Source: Comamonas testosteroni
GTDB taxonomy: Bacteria; Pseudomonadota; Gammaproteobacteria; Burkholderiales; Burkholderiaceae_C
NCBI RefSeq assembly: GCF_000761245.1
Contig: NZ_AWOR01000099.1
Coordinates: 124,001 to 188,000 of the forward strand
Reading direction: 5' to 3'
DNA length: 64,000 bases
Shown here: positions 53,916 to 64,000 of the stretch, in pieces
Layout: the number at the start of each line of letters is the position of its first letter
How positions within the stretch are numbered: the stretch's first letter is position 1
The notes under the pieces: model-generated
What the model was told of the DNA's origin: nothing
Database searches by the model: none
Seen by the model: only the letters and a program-made list of their open reading frames with translations
Program-made: the position numbers and the translations under genes

Positions 53916-55670
53916 ATGCAAAAGCGCCAGTTTCTCGCCACCGCAGCTTCGCTGACGGCATTGTCATCAACGCCCTGGCTTGCGGGCTGTGCTTCGCGCC
54001 GTTCCAGGACCGCAGTCAGGCCCGCCGAGATGATCTTCTACGGCGGCCCTATTCTCACCATGAACGACGCACAGCCCCAGGTGGAAGCCGTGGCGGTGAA
54101 TGCCGGAGTTATTGCCGCCATCGGCTCGCTGCAGGCACTGGAATCCTTGCGCGGCCTCGGCACGCGCATGGTGGACTTGCAGGGGCGTACGCTGATTCCG
54201 GGCTTTGTGGACCCGCACAGCCATATCGGCGGCGTGGGGCTGCAGGCCATTTCGGCCAATCTGCTGCCTCCGCCCGACGGCGGCAACGCCTCTATCTCTG
54301 ATTTGCAGCAGACGCTGCGCGAGTACATCCAGACCTCGCCTGAGGTCAAACAGCTGGGCATCGTGCTCGGTTTTGGCTATGACGATTCCCAGCTCCAGGA
54401 GCGGCGTCATCCCACACGTGACGACCTTGATGCCGTTTCGCGTGATCTGCCGATTGCCGTGATTCATCAGTCAGGGCATTTCGGTGCTCTCAATTCGGCA
54501 GCTCTGGCCCGTGCCGGCATTGGTCCGGGCACACCCAACCCCGAGGGCGGAGTGATTCGTCGCCGTGCCGGCAGCCCAGTGCCCAATGGGGTGCTGGAGG
54601 AGAACGCCTTCTTCCACAGCCTGGGCAGGATCATGCCCAAGCTCACGCTGGAGCAGTCCATGGACTGGCTGGAAAAAGCCCAGCAGCTTTATCTGGAGTT
54701 CGGCTACACCACGGTGCAGGACGGTCGCTCCGACGCAGGCGCGATCGCCTCGGCCATGGCGGCTGCCGAGGCGCGTCGGCTGGTCATCGACGTGGTGTCC
54801 TATCCCGACATACTGCAACTGGGTGATGGCGCGCTGGCCAACAAGCTCAAGTTCAGCCGTAGCTATACCAATCGTTTCCGTATTGGCGGTGTCAAGCTCA
54901 CGCTTGATGGCTCGCCCCAGGGCAAGACGGCCTGGCTGACCGAGCCGTATCTGGTGCCGCCCGATGGCCAGAAGGCTGGCTACCGTGGCTATGGAGTGCT
55001 AAGCGATGCCAGGGCCAACGAGCAGGTGGCCAAGGCCATCCACAACGGCTGGCAGATTCTGGTGCATGGCAACGGCGATGCGGCGATTGACCAGTTCATC
55101 GCTGCCGTGCGTGCCAGCGGCCCCGTAGAGCAGGCGCGTGCCGTACGTCCGGTGCTGATTCACGGTCAGACGCTGCGACGCGACCAGGTTAGTCAGCTCA
55201 AGGAGTTGGGCATTTTCCCGTCGCTGTTTCCCATGCATACCTTTTACTGGGGCGACTGGCACCATGATTCGGTGCTGGGTGATCCGCGCGCGCAGAACAT
55301 CTCGCCGACAGGCTGGGTGCTGGGTGAGGGCATGGTGTTCACGTCTCATCACGATGCGCCTGTGGCCCTGCCATCGTCTATGCGTGTGCTCGATGCCACG
55401 GTGAATCGCACGACGCGCTCAGGTCGTGTGCTGGGGCCGGAGCATCGCGTCTCGCCTTGGGTGGCGCTCAAGGCGCAGACCATCTGGTCGGCCTACCAGC
55501 ATTTCGAGGACGACCGCAAGGGCTCCATCGAGGTCGGCAAGCTGGCCGATCTGGTCGTGCTTTCGGACAACCCGCTGACCGTGCCGCCGCATCAGCTTTC
55601 CAATCTCCAGGTGCTGGAGACCATCAAGGAAGGGCGCACGGTTTACAAGCGCGACGGGTCAAACTTCTGA
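53916..55670 (+). CDS. Lipoprotein amidohydrolase (Amidohydro_3 / YtcJ-like)
   Basis: A 584-residue metal-dependent hydrolase. The N-terminus has KRQFLATAASL (Tat-like) followed by WLAGC, a lipobox, so it is likely exported and lipidated. Hydrolase motifs: GRTLIPGFVDPHSHIGG (metal-binding HxH), VIHQSGHFGALNSAAL, VQDGRS, ILVHGNGDAAIDQFI, FTSHHDAPV, and the closing GSIEVGKLADLVVLSDNP. The ATG at 53916 sits 6 bp after GGAGG; the ATG at 53913 is too close. Substrate unknown; the MFS gene upstream could be functionally linked. Confidence 0.88.
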   Translation: MQKRQFLATAASLTALSSTPWLAGCASRRSRTAVRPAEMIFYGGPILTMNDAQPQVEAVAVNAGVIAAIGSLQALESLRGLGTRMVDLQGRTLIPGFVDPHSHIGGVGLQAISANLLPPPDGGNASISDLQQTLREYIQTSPEVKQLGIVLGFGYDDSQLQERRHPTRDDLDAVSRDLPIAVIHQSGHFGALNSAALARAGIGPGTPNPEGGVIRRRAGSPVPNGVLEENAFFHSLGRIMPKLTLEQSMDWLEKAQQLYLEFGYTTVQDGRSDAGAIASAMAAAEARRLVIDVVSYPDILQLGDGALANKLKFSRSYTNRFRIGGVKLTLDGSPQGKTAWLTEPYLVPPDGQKAGYRGYGVLSDARANEQVAKAIHNGWQILVHGNGDAAIDQFIAAVRASGPVEQARAVRPVLIHGQTLRRDQVSQLKELGIFPSLFPMHTFYWGDWHHDSVLGDPRAQNISPTGWVLGEGMVFTSHHDAPVALPSSMRVLDATVNRTTRSGRVLGPEHRVSPWVALKAQTIWSAYQHFEDDRKGSIEVGKLADLVVLSDNPLTVPPHQLSNLQVLETIKEGRTVYKRDGSNF

Positions 55671-55717
55671 TTTGAGGGCCGCTTGCGATTGATAGGTATG
55701 CGTTTTGGGGAATGTTT

Positions 55718-56806
55718 TCACGCATCACGCGAGCCGATAAGGGCGCGCAATGCACGCTCCAGTTGCTGGGCGTTTTCGTGCACCAGCAACCATTCGGGCT
55801 GAAGTACTTCCGTCGGTGCAGGTGATGCAGGGCAGTTATCCATGGTCGCCAGTGGATCATCAGCCTTGAGCGCTACCACGGTTGGCTGGTTGGCTAGATC
55901 CAGACAGGCGTGCGTCAGCCAGCGGCAGTAGTCGGCTATCGCGGCCGGCGGCGGCATCCTGGTGTGGGCAGTGGCGCGGTTCAGACTCTCGGCCAGCAGC
56001 AGAGCCGTGGCATAGACGCGCACGGCATGTCGGTCATAGCGACGGGTGACAAAGGCCAGTCGCTCTGCGTTGAGCCGTCCGCGCAGGGACCAGCGGCGCG
56101 AGGAATGGGCCTGGCCTACAGCGGCGCGCAGGGCGGCCAGCGATTCATGCGCCAGCGATAGCTGTCCGAGGGCAGTTTCTGCCGCATCGGCTTTTTGCTG
56201 CTGGCAGGCCTTGAGAATCAGATCCAGACCATTGGCAAGCTGCTTGAGAAAGATCGAGGCGGCTCGGCCCATATCCTTGATGGGATTGGAGGTCAGCAGC
56301 ACCTGGCTGAAGATAAGCCCGACCGCAGCACCGACCGTGACGTCCAGCAGACGGGCTCCGCCCGCCATGCTGGGGCCGAGCACCAACACCAAAATCACCG
56401 AGACCCCGGCTTGAATCGGCACCACGGGCGCGGGGCCGATGATGGCGCCGAGCAGGATGGAGAGGAATGCACCAAGACTCATGCGCAGCAACAGATGCTG
56501 CTCGGGCAACTGCCACAGCAGATCGCCGATCACGATGCCCAGTGTGCAGCCTATGAGCAGACTGCGCGCCTGTTTCAGATGGCTGGGCAGCCCCGGGGCG
56601 AGGCAGATCACGGCGGTGACCACGGCGAAGGCAGGCTTGGGGTGGCCCCAAAGCTGCTGGGCGATGACCCAGGCCAGCATGCTGGCCAGTGCAGCGGCAA
56701 TCGCATCACGCAGGGCCAGCCTAGCCCGCGATGGAAAAGTGGTCTTGGCACGGCGCCAGGCCAGCATGAACGGGGTGCTCCAGCGCAATCTCAAACTCCT
56801 TGGCAT
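55718..56806 (-). CDS. FUSC/aromatic-acid exporter-like membrane protein
   Basis: A 362-residue protein. Residues about 35-180 hold a set of membrane segments (LRDAIAAALASMLAWVIAQQLWG, AFAVVTAVICLAPG, ARSLLIGCTLGIVIGDLLW), the FUSC/YccS-type half-exporter pattern. The rest is a soluble helical domain (ILKACQQQKADAAETALGQLSLAHES, etc.). Such proteins are thought to export aromatic acids or other small molecules, often as dimers. The start is the ATG complementary to 56804-56806. It is downstream of the APC permease gene on the same strand. Confidence 0.82.
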   Translation of the reverse strand: MPRSLRLRWSTPFMLAWRRAKTTFPSRARLALRDAIAAALASMLAWVIAQQLWGHPKPAFAVVTAVICLAPGLPSHLKQARSLLIGCTLGIVIGDLLWQLPEQHLLLRMSLGAFLSILLGAIIGPAPVVPIQAGVSVILVLVLGPSMAGGARLLDVTVGAAVGLIFSQVLLTSNPIKDMGRAASIFLKQLANGLDLILKACQQQKADAAETALGQLSLAHESLAALRAAVGQAHSSRRWSLRGRLNAERLAFVTRRYDRHAVRVYATALLLAESLNRATAHTRMPPPAAIADYCRWLTHACLDLANQPTVVALKADDPLATMDNCPASPAPTEVLQPEWLLVHENAQQLERALRALIGSRDA

Positions 56807-56902
56807 GGCTGTCAATCAGACTCTGATTCAAGGATGTTAGAGGGCGCCGTGAGATTGCCCTGTGGGAAATACGCCACGTCACCGGAAAATGCAGCCGGCG
56901 GA

Positions 56903-58315
56903 TCAGTCAGCAGTGTCGTCGTACTGAGGCGGAGTCTTGCGAAATCCACTGGTGATGATGGACAGATAGGCAAGGCCGATACTGCCCCAGATGATGCCCG
57001 AGATCAGCGAGCGGGACTCTACCTCCAGCCACATGGCGCCTACGCTGATGAAGCCCAGCAACGGGGTGACAAGATAGCGTAGCAGGTCGCCCAGGCTGTG
57101 CCAGCGGCCCTGGCGCCAAATATATTCAGCCAGCACCGACAGATTGACAAAACTGAAAGCCGTCAGCGCGCCGAAGCTGATCAGGGCGACCACATATTCC
57201 AGGCTCAGAAAGCCAGCGGTCAGCGCCACCGCGCCCACCAGCACAATGTTGTAGGAAGGCGTGAAGGACCTGGGGCTGATGTGGCCGAAGAAGCGCTGGT
57301 GGATCACGCCGTCGCGGCCCATTGCATACATCAGGCGCGATACACCAGCGTGAGCCGCGATGCCCGAGGCCATGACGGTGATGATGGCAAAGGACAGTAC
57401 CACTGACCTGAACAGCGCGCCGCCCACCAGATAGAGGATCTCGGGCTGGGTTTCGTCCACGGCCTCGAAGTACTGACCGGGGTCACCGGGGAAATATAGC
57501 TGCAGAAAATACGTGGCCACGATGAAGATCAGGCCAGAAATCAGCGCTGTCAGAAAAATGGCCTTGGGCAAGGTGTTTCGGGTGTCGTGGGTTTCTTCGG
57601 CCAGTGAACTCAGCGAGTCAAAGCCCGTGAACGAAAAACAGAGAATGGTGGCTCCCGTAATCAGTGCGCCGATTTCGGCCTGGGCGCTCCAGAAGGGCGA
57701 CAGCGTCCACAGGCCCTGGCCGCCATGTTCGGCAATCGCGCCCAGGACATTACGGTCTGCATGCAGATCGCGCCAGACCATAAAGGTGAAGATGACGATG
57801 ATGAGCAGTTGGAAGAAGACGATCAAGCCGTTGAAATGGGCGACGAATCGAATGCCGCGCAGATTCACGCAGACCATCAGCGCGGTCAGACTGATGATCC
57901 AGGCCCAGTGGTTGACCTCGGGGAACATGGATGTCAGATAGATCTTGGCCAGCAAGATATTGACCATGGGCGAGAGTAGATAGTCCAGCAACGACGACCA
58001 GCCCACCATGAAGCCCACATTGGGGTGAATGGCCTTTTGCGCATAGGTGTAGGCGGAGCCCGAGGAGGGGTAGCGCCGGATCATGTGGCCGTAGCTCAGC
58101 GAGGTCAGCAGCACTGCCAGCAAGGCAACAAAGTAGGAGGCGGGCACATGTTGCAGTGAGTCGCGCGAGACCATGCCGAAGGTGTCCAGCAATGTCATCG
58201 GCTGGATATAGGCCAGGCCGATGATTACCACATGCCATAGCAGCAGAGTCTTTTGCAGGCGAGTGGGGGATGAGGTCGAGGCTGCCAAAGGTGGGCGATC
58301 AGTCAGTGCAGTCAT
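56903..58315 (-). CDS. APC-superfamily amino acid/amine permease
   Basis: A 470-residue twelve-segment permease. Typical features are the substrate-gate region VVIIGLAYIQPMTLLDTFG, RRYPSSGSAYTYAQKAIHPNVGFMVGW, and FSFTGFDSLSSLAEETHDTRNTLPKAI, close to PuuP/YeeF-like members that take up amino acids or polyamines. The start is the ATG complementary to 58313-58315. The FUSC gene follows 96 bp downstream. The substrate is not predictable. Confidence 0.88.
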   Translation of the reverse strand: MTALTDRPPLAASTSSPTRLQKTLLLWHVVIIGLAYIQPMTLLDTFGMVSRDSLQHVPASYFVALLAVLLTSLSYGHMIRRYPSSGSAYTYAQKAIHPNVGFMVGWSSLLDYLLSPMVNILLAKIYLTSMFPEVNHWAWIISLTALMVCVNLRGIRFVAHFNGLIVFFQLLIIVIFTFMVWRDLHADRNVLGAIAEHGGQGLWTLSPFWSAQAEIGALITGATILCFSFTGFDSLSSLAEETHDTRNTLPKAIFLTALISGLIFIVATYFLQLYFPGDPGQYFEAVDETQPEILYLVGGALFRSVVLSFAIITVMASGIAAHAGVSRLMYAMGRDGVIHQRFFGHISPRSFTPSYNIVLVGAVALTAGFLSLEYVVALISFGALTAFSFVNLSVLAEYIWRQGRWHSLGDLLRYLVTPLLGFISVGAMWLEVESRSLISGIIWGSIGLAYLSIITSGFRKTPPQYDDTAD

Positions 58316-58604
58316 CTTCTACAAGAACAAGAGAGCCGGCACAAAACCTGCACGGGCCTGCGCGTGGCAATGCATTGGAGAGATGAGTCCTCGCTTGGTT
58401 GCCACCGTGCTATCAATGGGTTGGGCACACCCTGAAGCAGGGCGCCGTTCTTGGGTCTCGCTGAGCCTTGGGTCGGTCAACAACGAAAAGTCGGCATTAT
58501 CGGCTTTTGTCGCTTTCGAGTTTATTTATGATGAAAATCGCCTTTGGTTTCAGGCGGTATAAGCATAGTTTGCTATGAATAGAAGAGCTTGCATATGTTG
58601 AGTC

Positions 58605-59093
58605 TCAACTCCCTTGCAGCAGAGACTGAATGCATTGCCATTCGCCTTCGGTCACCGGGGTAATGGAGAGACGATTGCCTTTTTGCAGCACGCGCATCTG
58701 CGCCAGCTGAGGCTGCTCGCGTAGTTCCGGCATCAGCAGTGGGCGGATCTTTTTCAATGCCTGCACATCCAGCATAAGCCAGCGCGGTTTGTCTATCTGG
58801 GACTTAGGGTCGTAATAGGGGTCCGCAGGGTCGAACTGGGAAGGGTCCACGCGCAGATTGCCGGCAATGCGGGCAATGCCGTAAATCCCAGGATCGGCGC
58901 AACTGGAATGCCAATACAGCACGCCGTCACCCACCTGCATATCGTCACGCATGAAATTGCGTGCCTGGTAATTGCGCACGCCATTCCAGGCAATGGTCTG
59001 TTCGGGGGACGCCAGAGCATGGTCGATGGAGTATTCGTCGGGCTCGTTCTTCATGAGCCAGTAACGATGGGCTTGGGGGCTGCTGTCGATCAT
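58605..59093 (-). CDS. EVE domain protein
   Basis: A 162-residue PUA-like EVE domain protein. It opens RYWLMKNEPDEYSIDHAL and continues WNGVRNYQARNFMRDDMQVGDGVLYWHSSCADPGIYGIARI, then a C-terminal PRWLMLDVQAL. EVE domains bind modified nucleobases or RNA; the bacterial target is unknown. The start is the ATG complementary to 59091-59093. The DUF697-like gene lies 30 bp upstream on the same strand, probably one transcript. Confidence 0.95.
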   Translation of the reverse strand: MIDSSPQAHRYWLMKNEPDEYSIDHALASPEQTIAWNGVRNYQARNFMRDDMQVGDGVLYWHSSCADPGIYGIARIAGNLRVDPSQFDPADPYYDPKSQIDKPRWLMLDVQALKKIRPLLMPELREQPQLAQMRVLQKGNRLSITPVTEGEWQCIQSLLQGS

Positions 59094-59123
59094 AGGTGCA
59101 TTGTCGGCGAGGAGGTTGCTGTC

Positions 59124-59729
59124 TCAGTCATCACGACCACGATGCCAGGGACCGCGGTCTTGCTGCCAATTGCGCACCAGATCGCTATTGCGTTGCAGCA
59201 GATTTCGGGTGTCCAGCCAGCGGCCTGGGATGTCCAGCTCGGCTTCTTCCACCACCCGCATACAGTCCTGAATATGGCGCTCGCCCAGATAGCGCAGCGT
59301 CGCGTAGCCTATGGATGCAGCTGCGATCTGACCCAGTAGCGGCACATATCTGGCAGCCTGCTTGGTGCTCATGCGCAAACCCATGGCTTTGCCGAGGCGC
59401 AGCACCATGTCGCGGGTGATGAACTTGCCGATCAGCACGGAGCCAACCATGGCGATGGCTTTCTGGACTTGCTCGCGCTTTCCTGGCGTGAGTTGGTCGA
59501 GTTGCTCTGGCGTCAACCCGAACTCCTGGTTGATGCGCGGATAGAGCTGTGCGAGCAGGGCGGCATCTGCTGCCCAGTCCAGACCGGGTATGGGGATGGC
59601 ACTGGCGGCAGCGCTGACGAGTGCCCGTCTTCTCAGTAGTTTGCGGGCCCGTTCAGCGGCTTGGGCAATGTCTTTGCGCTCCGCTCTGGTCGCGCTAAGG
59701 TTTCTGAAGCTCGGGTCTTTTTTCCACAT
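59124..59729 (-). CDS. DUF697-like membrane-associated protein
   Basis: A 201-residue protein with a charged N-terminus, a short hydrophobic hairpin motif (VSAAASAIPIPGLDWAADAALL), LIGKFITRDMVLRLGK, and GQIAAASIGYATLRYLGERHI. The IPIPGLD pattern is that of DUF697/YcjF-like proteins; function is unknown. The C-terminus is basic and Trp/Arg-rich (NWQQDRGPWHRGRDD). The start is the ATG complementary to 59727-59729. Confidence 0.72.
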   Translation of the reverse strand: MWKKDPSFRNLSATRAERKDIAQAAERARKLLRRRALVSAAASAIPIPGLDWAADAALLAQLYPRINQEFGLTPEQLDQLTPGKREQVQKAIAMVGSVLIGKFITRDMVLRLGKAMGLRMSTKQAARYVPLLGQIAAASIGYATLRYLGERHIQDCMRVVEEAELDIPGRWLDTRNLLQRNSDLVRNWQQDRGPWHRGRDD

Positions 59730-59755
59730 ATTCGATAAGGAGATGTCGGAAATAG

Positions 59756-59779
59756 AAAAAGGGGCTGGTCGGCCCCTTT
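59756..59779 (-). terminator. Rho-independent terminator of the glsB gene
   Basis: AAAGGGGC at 59758-59765 pairs with GCCCCTTT at 59772-59779 around TGGTCG; on the minus strand a T-run follows at 59760-59756. Confidence 0.85.
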
Positions 59780-59795
59780 ATGTCGGAATTCAGAT

Positions 59796-60047
59796 TCAGT
59801 TGGCCTTACCGCGCACCATGCCATAAATAAACAAAAGAATCACGGCCCCAATGACCGATGCGATCCAGCCTGCGGCTTGTCCAGGCTGGTACCAACCCAT
59901 GGCCGAGCCGAGATAGGTGGCTACAAACGAGCCGACGATACCGAGAAGAATCGTCATGATCCAGCCCATGCTGTCATTGCCTGGCTTGATGGCCCGCGCA
60001 ATCAAACCGACGATAAGACCGACGATGATGGTTCCGATGATGGACAT
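59796..60047 (-). CDS. GlsB/YeaQ/YmgE family small membrane protein
   Basis: An 83-residue protein with three membrane segments (IIGTIIVGLIVGLIARAI, WIMTILLGIVGSFVATYLG, AAGWIASVIGAVILLFIYG). This is the transglycosylase-associated/GlsB family, linked to general stress and the envelope, with no known biochemical role. The start is the ATG complementary to 60045-60047. It has its own terminator. Confidence 0.93.
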   Translation of the reverse strand: MSIIGTIIVGLIVGLIARAIKPGNDSMGWIMTILLGIVGSFVATYLGSAMGWYQPGQAAGWIASVIGAVILLFIYGMVRGKAN

Positions 60048-60198
60048 ATTCTGTTCCCTGTTGGTGCTTTGACGAAGGTGACTCTACGCGGCCCGACGGT
60101 CCGACTCTGTCGGACGATTCTGAATGTCGGCGCGAGCGTGGTTCTTGCATGAAAACATACGGAGGCATGGGCTACATCGGCCACCCAAGGGTGAAACA

Positions 60199-60225
60199 AA
60201 AACGCCTGCAGAAAGCAGGCGTTTT
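60199..60225. terminator. Rho-independent terminator after the NlpC/P60 gene
   Basis: AAAACGCCTGC at 60199-60209 pairs with GCAGGCGTTTT at 60215-60225 around AGAAA, 20 bp beyond the stop of the minus-strand peptidase gene. Confidence 0.88.
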
Positions 60226-60245
60226 GGTCAAGCCCCGATTCGGAA

Positions 60246-60896
60246 TCAGGGCTGCAATGGGCCCAGGGCGCTATATGCAGCAGCCGTGGTGGCCGAGGCG
60301 TCAGCACCTTCGACGCGGCGGGCGCCGTCAAAGCGGCGCGCCCAGTAGGAGGTCTGCATGCTTTCCACACGTACGCTGGCACCGGTGCGCGGTGCGTGGA
60401 TGAATTTGCCATCACCCACGTAGATACCCACATGGCTGAACGTGCGGCGCATGGTGTTGAAGAACACCAGGTCGCCGGGCTTGAGGTCGCTGCGGTCGAT
60501 CTGCTGAGTGGCGTTGGCCTGTTCGGCAGAGACGCGAGGCAGAACCTTGCCCATGGTCTGTGAGTAGATGGCACGCACAAAACCGCTGCAGTCGAAGCCA
60601 GTTTCTGCGTTGGTGCCGCCCAGACGATAGGGAACGCCAAGGAAGCCCATGGCCGTCACCACCAGATCGGAGGTTTTCTCGGCCACGTTCTGACGTGCTT
60701 CGCGCACGAAATCAGTCGTCTTCTCGGCCACGGAGTGTCGAGCTTCACGCAACTGCGTGATGAGGCCGCGGTTGACCAGCAACTGGGCCATGTCGTCGTC
60801 ACGCTGCTCGCTAGGCGCCGCGTGCGCTGAGGTAACGCCGACAAATAGAAGTGCAATAAGCCATCGGGACATGGGGCGTGAGGGTAACACGTTCAT
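60246..60896 (-). CDS. Exported NlpC/P60 (C40) peptidoglycan hydrolase
   Basis: A 216-residue protein. A signal peptide (RWLIALLFVGVTSAHAAPS) is followed by a charged helical region with a repeated block (VAEKTTDFVREARQN and VAEKTSDLVVTA). The C40 domain has the catalytic Cys in FDCSGFVR, the His in SHVGIYVG, and KFIHAPRTG. Such enzymes cut the D-Glu to diamino-acid bond in cell-wall peptides. The start is the ATG complementary to 60894-60896, or the in-frame ATG at 60872 nearer the signal. Its terminator is adjacent. Confidence 0.93.
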   Translation of the reverse strand: MNVLPSRPMSRWLIALLFVGVTSAHAAPSEQRDDDMAQLLVNRGLITQLREARHSVAEKTTDFVREARQNVAEKTSDLVVTAMGFLGVPYRLGGTNAETGFDCSGFVRAIYSQTMGKVLPRVSAEQANATQQIDRSDLKPGDLVFFNTMRRTFSHVGIYVGDGKFIHAPRTGASVRVESMQTSYWARRFDGARRVEGADASATTAAAYSALGPLQP

Positions 60897-61247
60897 TTGT
60901 AGGATGGGGACTCTATTTCCAATTTTTTCTCTTGGTTTTTGATGCAGCACAGCAAGTGAGCTGCGGGCATAAGCTTATTGCGTGAGCTGCTCTCAAATTT
61001 GCAGCGTATGACAGTACGTAATTTCCCCATTCTGGTGAATGCGGGTCGGGAATGCACCAATTCATGGTATTGACATGAAAAAGGCGTTGCATTGACGGAC
61101 TCTCTGCCCCGGAATGCGCTTGCAGCGACAATAGCGCCATCGATTGCAGCCGATGCGGCGCGCTTCTTTGGCGCATCGCACGCCGGTCTTGCGCAAGCGC
61201 TGCGCTTTTTGGCGGCAGGCTTGATACAGTTTTAAGAAAGATTTGCC

Positions 61248-61850
61248 ATGTTGTTAGAAGCTTCCGAGTCGCAACTGGTTCTGGTGGACTACCAGGACAA
61301 GCTGATGCCCGTCATCCATGAAGGCGCACAAGCGCTGGCCAATGCCGTCAAGCTGGCCAAGATGGCGCAGTTGCTGGAGGTGCCTGTCTGGGGAACGGAG
61401 CAGAACCCCTCGCGCCTTGGCGCCAACAATGCGGAGCTGAAGGCGCTGTGCCAGAAGACGCTGGAGAAAATGTATTTCAGCGCCGTGCCTGAGGGTCTGG
61501 GTGAATGGCTGCGTCCTCCCGCCAAGCCGCAAGGCGGCAATGCGCGCAGCTTGCCCAAGCATCTGCAAAAGCCTCAGCAGCAGGCGCCCGAGCGCAATAT
61601 GGTGGTGATTGCGGGTTGCGAAACCCATGTGTGCCTGTTGCAGACGGCCCTGGAGCTGCTGGAAGATGAGTTCGATGTGTGGGTGGTGACGGATGCTTGC
61701 AGTTCGCGAACCGAGCGTAACCGGGATGCGGCATTTGACCGTCTGGCGGGTGCCGGCGCCGAACTGGTGACCACCGAGATGGTGATGTTCGAGTGGCTGC
61801 GCACCTGCGAAGACCCTGCCTTCAAGGAGATGCTGGCTCTGGTCAAGTAA
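61248..61850 (+). CDS. Isochorismatase-family cysteine hydrolase
   Basis: A 200-residue hydrolase. The Asp nucleophile helper is in LVLVDYQDKLMPVI, a Lys in KMYFSAVP, and the catalytic Cys in NMVVIAGCETHVCLLQTALELL. Family members hydrolyse amides or enol ethers of small substrates (nicotinamide, N-carbamoyl compounds, isochorismate); the target here cannot be set. A variable insert of about 25 residues (AKPQGGNARSLPKHLQKPQQ) lies before the catalytic Cys strand. The ATG at 61248 follows AAGAAAG. A terminator follows. Confidence 0.92.
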   Translation: MLLEASESQLVLVDYQDKLMPVIHEGAQALANAVKLAKMAQLLEVPVWGTEQNPSRLGANNAELKALCQKTLEKMYFSAVPEGLGEWLRPPAKPQGGNARSLPKHLQKPQQQAPERNMVVIAGCETHVCLLQTALELLEDEFDVWVVTDACSSRTERNRDAAFDRLAGAGAELVTTEMVMFEWLRTCEDPAFKEMLALVK

Positions 61851-61873
61851 TCGCTTGCAGCTATTCAGGAAAT

Positions 61874-61895
61874 AAGCGCCTTTGGGCGCTTTTTC
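61874..61895 (+). terminator. Rho-independent terminator after the isochorismatase-family gene
   Basis: AAGCGCC at 61874-61880 pairs with GGCGCTT at 61885-61891 around TTTG, followed by T residues. Confidence 0.85.
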
Positions 61896-62110
61896 TTTGG
61901 GCGATGCATTGGCGCGTCAGATCTCTATTCAGTGATGTTCAGGTCTCAGGAGCCGAGCCCGGCCCGGCGACGGCCTTCATGGGTTGAGCCACTACACCAA
62001 GCTGCATGGATGCAGTTGTCAAGCGCTGTCAGTTTTTGGCAAGCGCATTATGAATAATTATGAATTCAGAAAGCTCTCTGCAAAAGACGGAGAGTCAAGG
62101 AGACATATTC

Positions 62111-64000
<1,890 letters not shown>

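Noticed and set aside
61853-61870. Possible half copy of the dispersed repeat on the minus strand
   Set aside because: Only GAATAGCTGCAAGCGATTA resembles the head; no core arm or tail is present.
61945-62030. Looked at as a possible tRNA because of GGTTGAGCC and GC-rich stems
   Set aside because: It does not fold into a cloverleaf and lacks a TpsiC-type GGTTCGA arm and an anticodon stem.

Overview
The window looks like a chromosomal segment of a high-GC betaproteobacterium of the Comamonadaceae, most likely Comamonas or a close relative. This rests on the protein sequences (homodimeric AceE, AceF with two lipoyl domains, E3 with a fused lipoyl domain, class 2 PyrD, PrpE), the many LysR regulators, and a dispersed palindromic repeat (GATAGCTnCT head, inverted core) of a type I associate with Comamonadaceae intergenic DNA. 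The genus is an inference. I see no rRNA, tRNA, CRISPR array, prophage or intact insertion sequence.

Layout, left to right. 1-4356: the start of an ABC-F ATPase gene that runs off the left edge, a LysR regulator, and small VOC, DUF2625 and DUF1697 genes. 4631-6826: two adjacent genes for exported low-complexity Ser/Thr/Gly/Ala/Asn-rich proteins behind a 720-bp AT-rich upstream region full of inverted repeats. 6827-12150: a ttrBCA-type operon (Fe-S protein, NrfD-like membrane anchor, molybdopterin catalytic subunit) preceded by an FNR-like box centred 41.5 bp upstream of a predicted start point. 12610-13724: a YqjD/YqjE/YqjK-like membrane-stress operon. 13814-19739: housekeeping genes pyrD, rpiA, an exported glutaredoxin-like protein, prlC and folD.

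19888-30754 is the pyruvate dehydrogenase region: a PAS histidine kinase and FixJ-type regulator diverge from aceE-aceF-(unknown gene)-lpdA. 30819-31425 holds a 5'-truncated hipA remnant and two near-identical operator-like palindromes, bracketed by two direct copies of the dispersed repeat. 31487-37538 has a GFA-family gene, an MFS transporter, a YjdM gene with a TTG start, and a LysR gene divergent from an MFS exporter gene that is frameshifted at a G7 tract and overlaps a small NTF2-like gene.

37570-40494 encodes a MoxR-like AAA+ ATPase with a partner joining an HExxH metallopeptidase-like domain to a VWA domain. 40583-44233 is a LysR / DUF3100 membrane protein / M20 amidohydrolase cassette. 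44631-50545 has a CPA2-type antiporter overlapping a YbdK-type ligase gene, a membrane diguanylate cyclase, and DUF2322, membrane-protein and DUF2167 genes. 50759-58315 is an accessory metabolism and transport stretch: aldo/keto reductase, MFS, lipoprotein amidohydrolase, FUSC and APC permeases. 58605-64000 has EVE, DUF697-like, GlsB, NlpC/P60 and isochorismatase-family genes, then prpE, which runs off the right edge.

The parts most worth follow-up are the exported-protein pair with its unusual upstream region, the AAA/VWA-peptidase pair, the hip remnant with orphan operators, the G7 frameshift, the FNR-type ttr promoter, and the repeat family.
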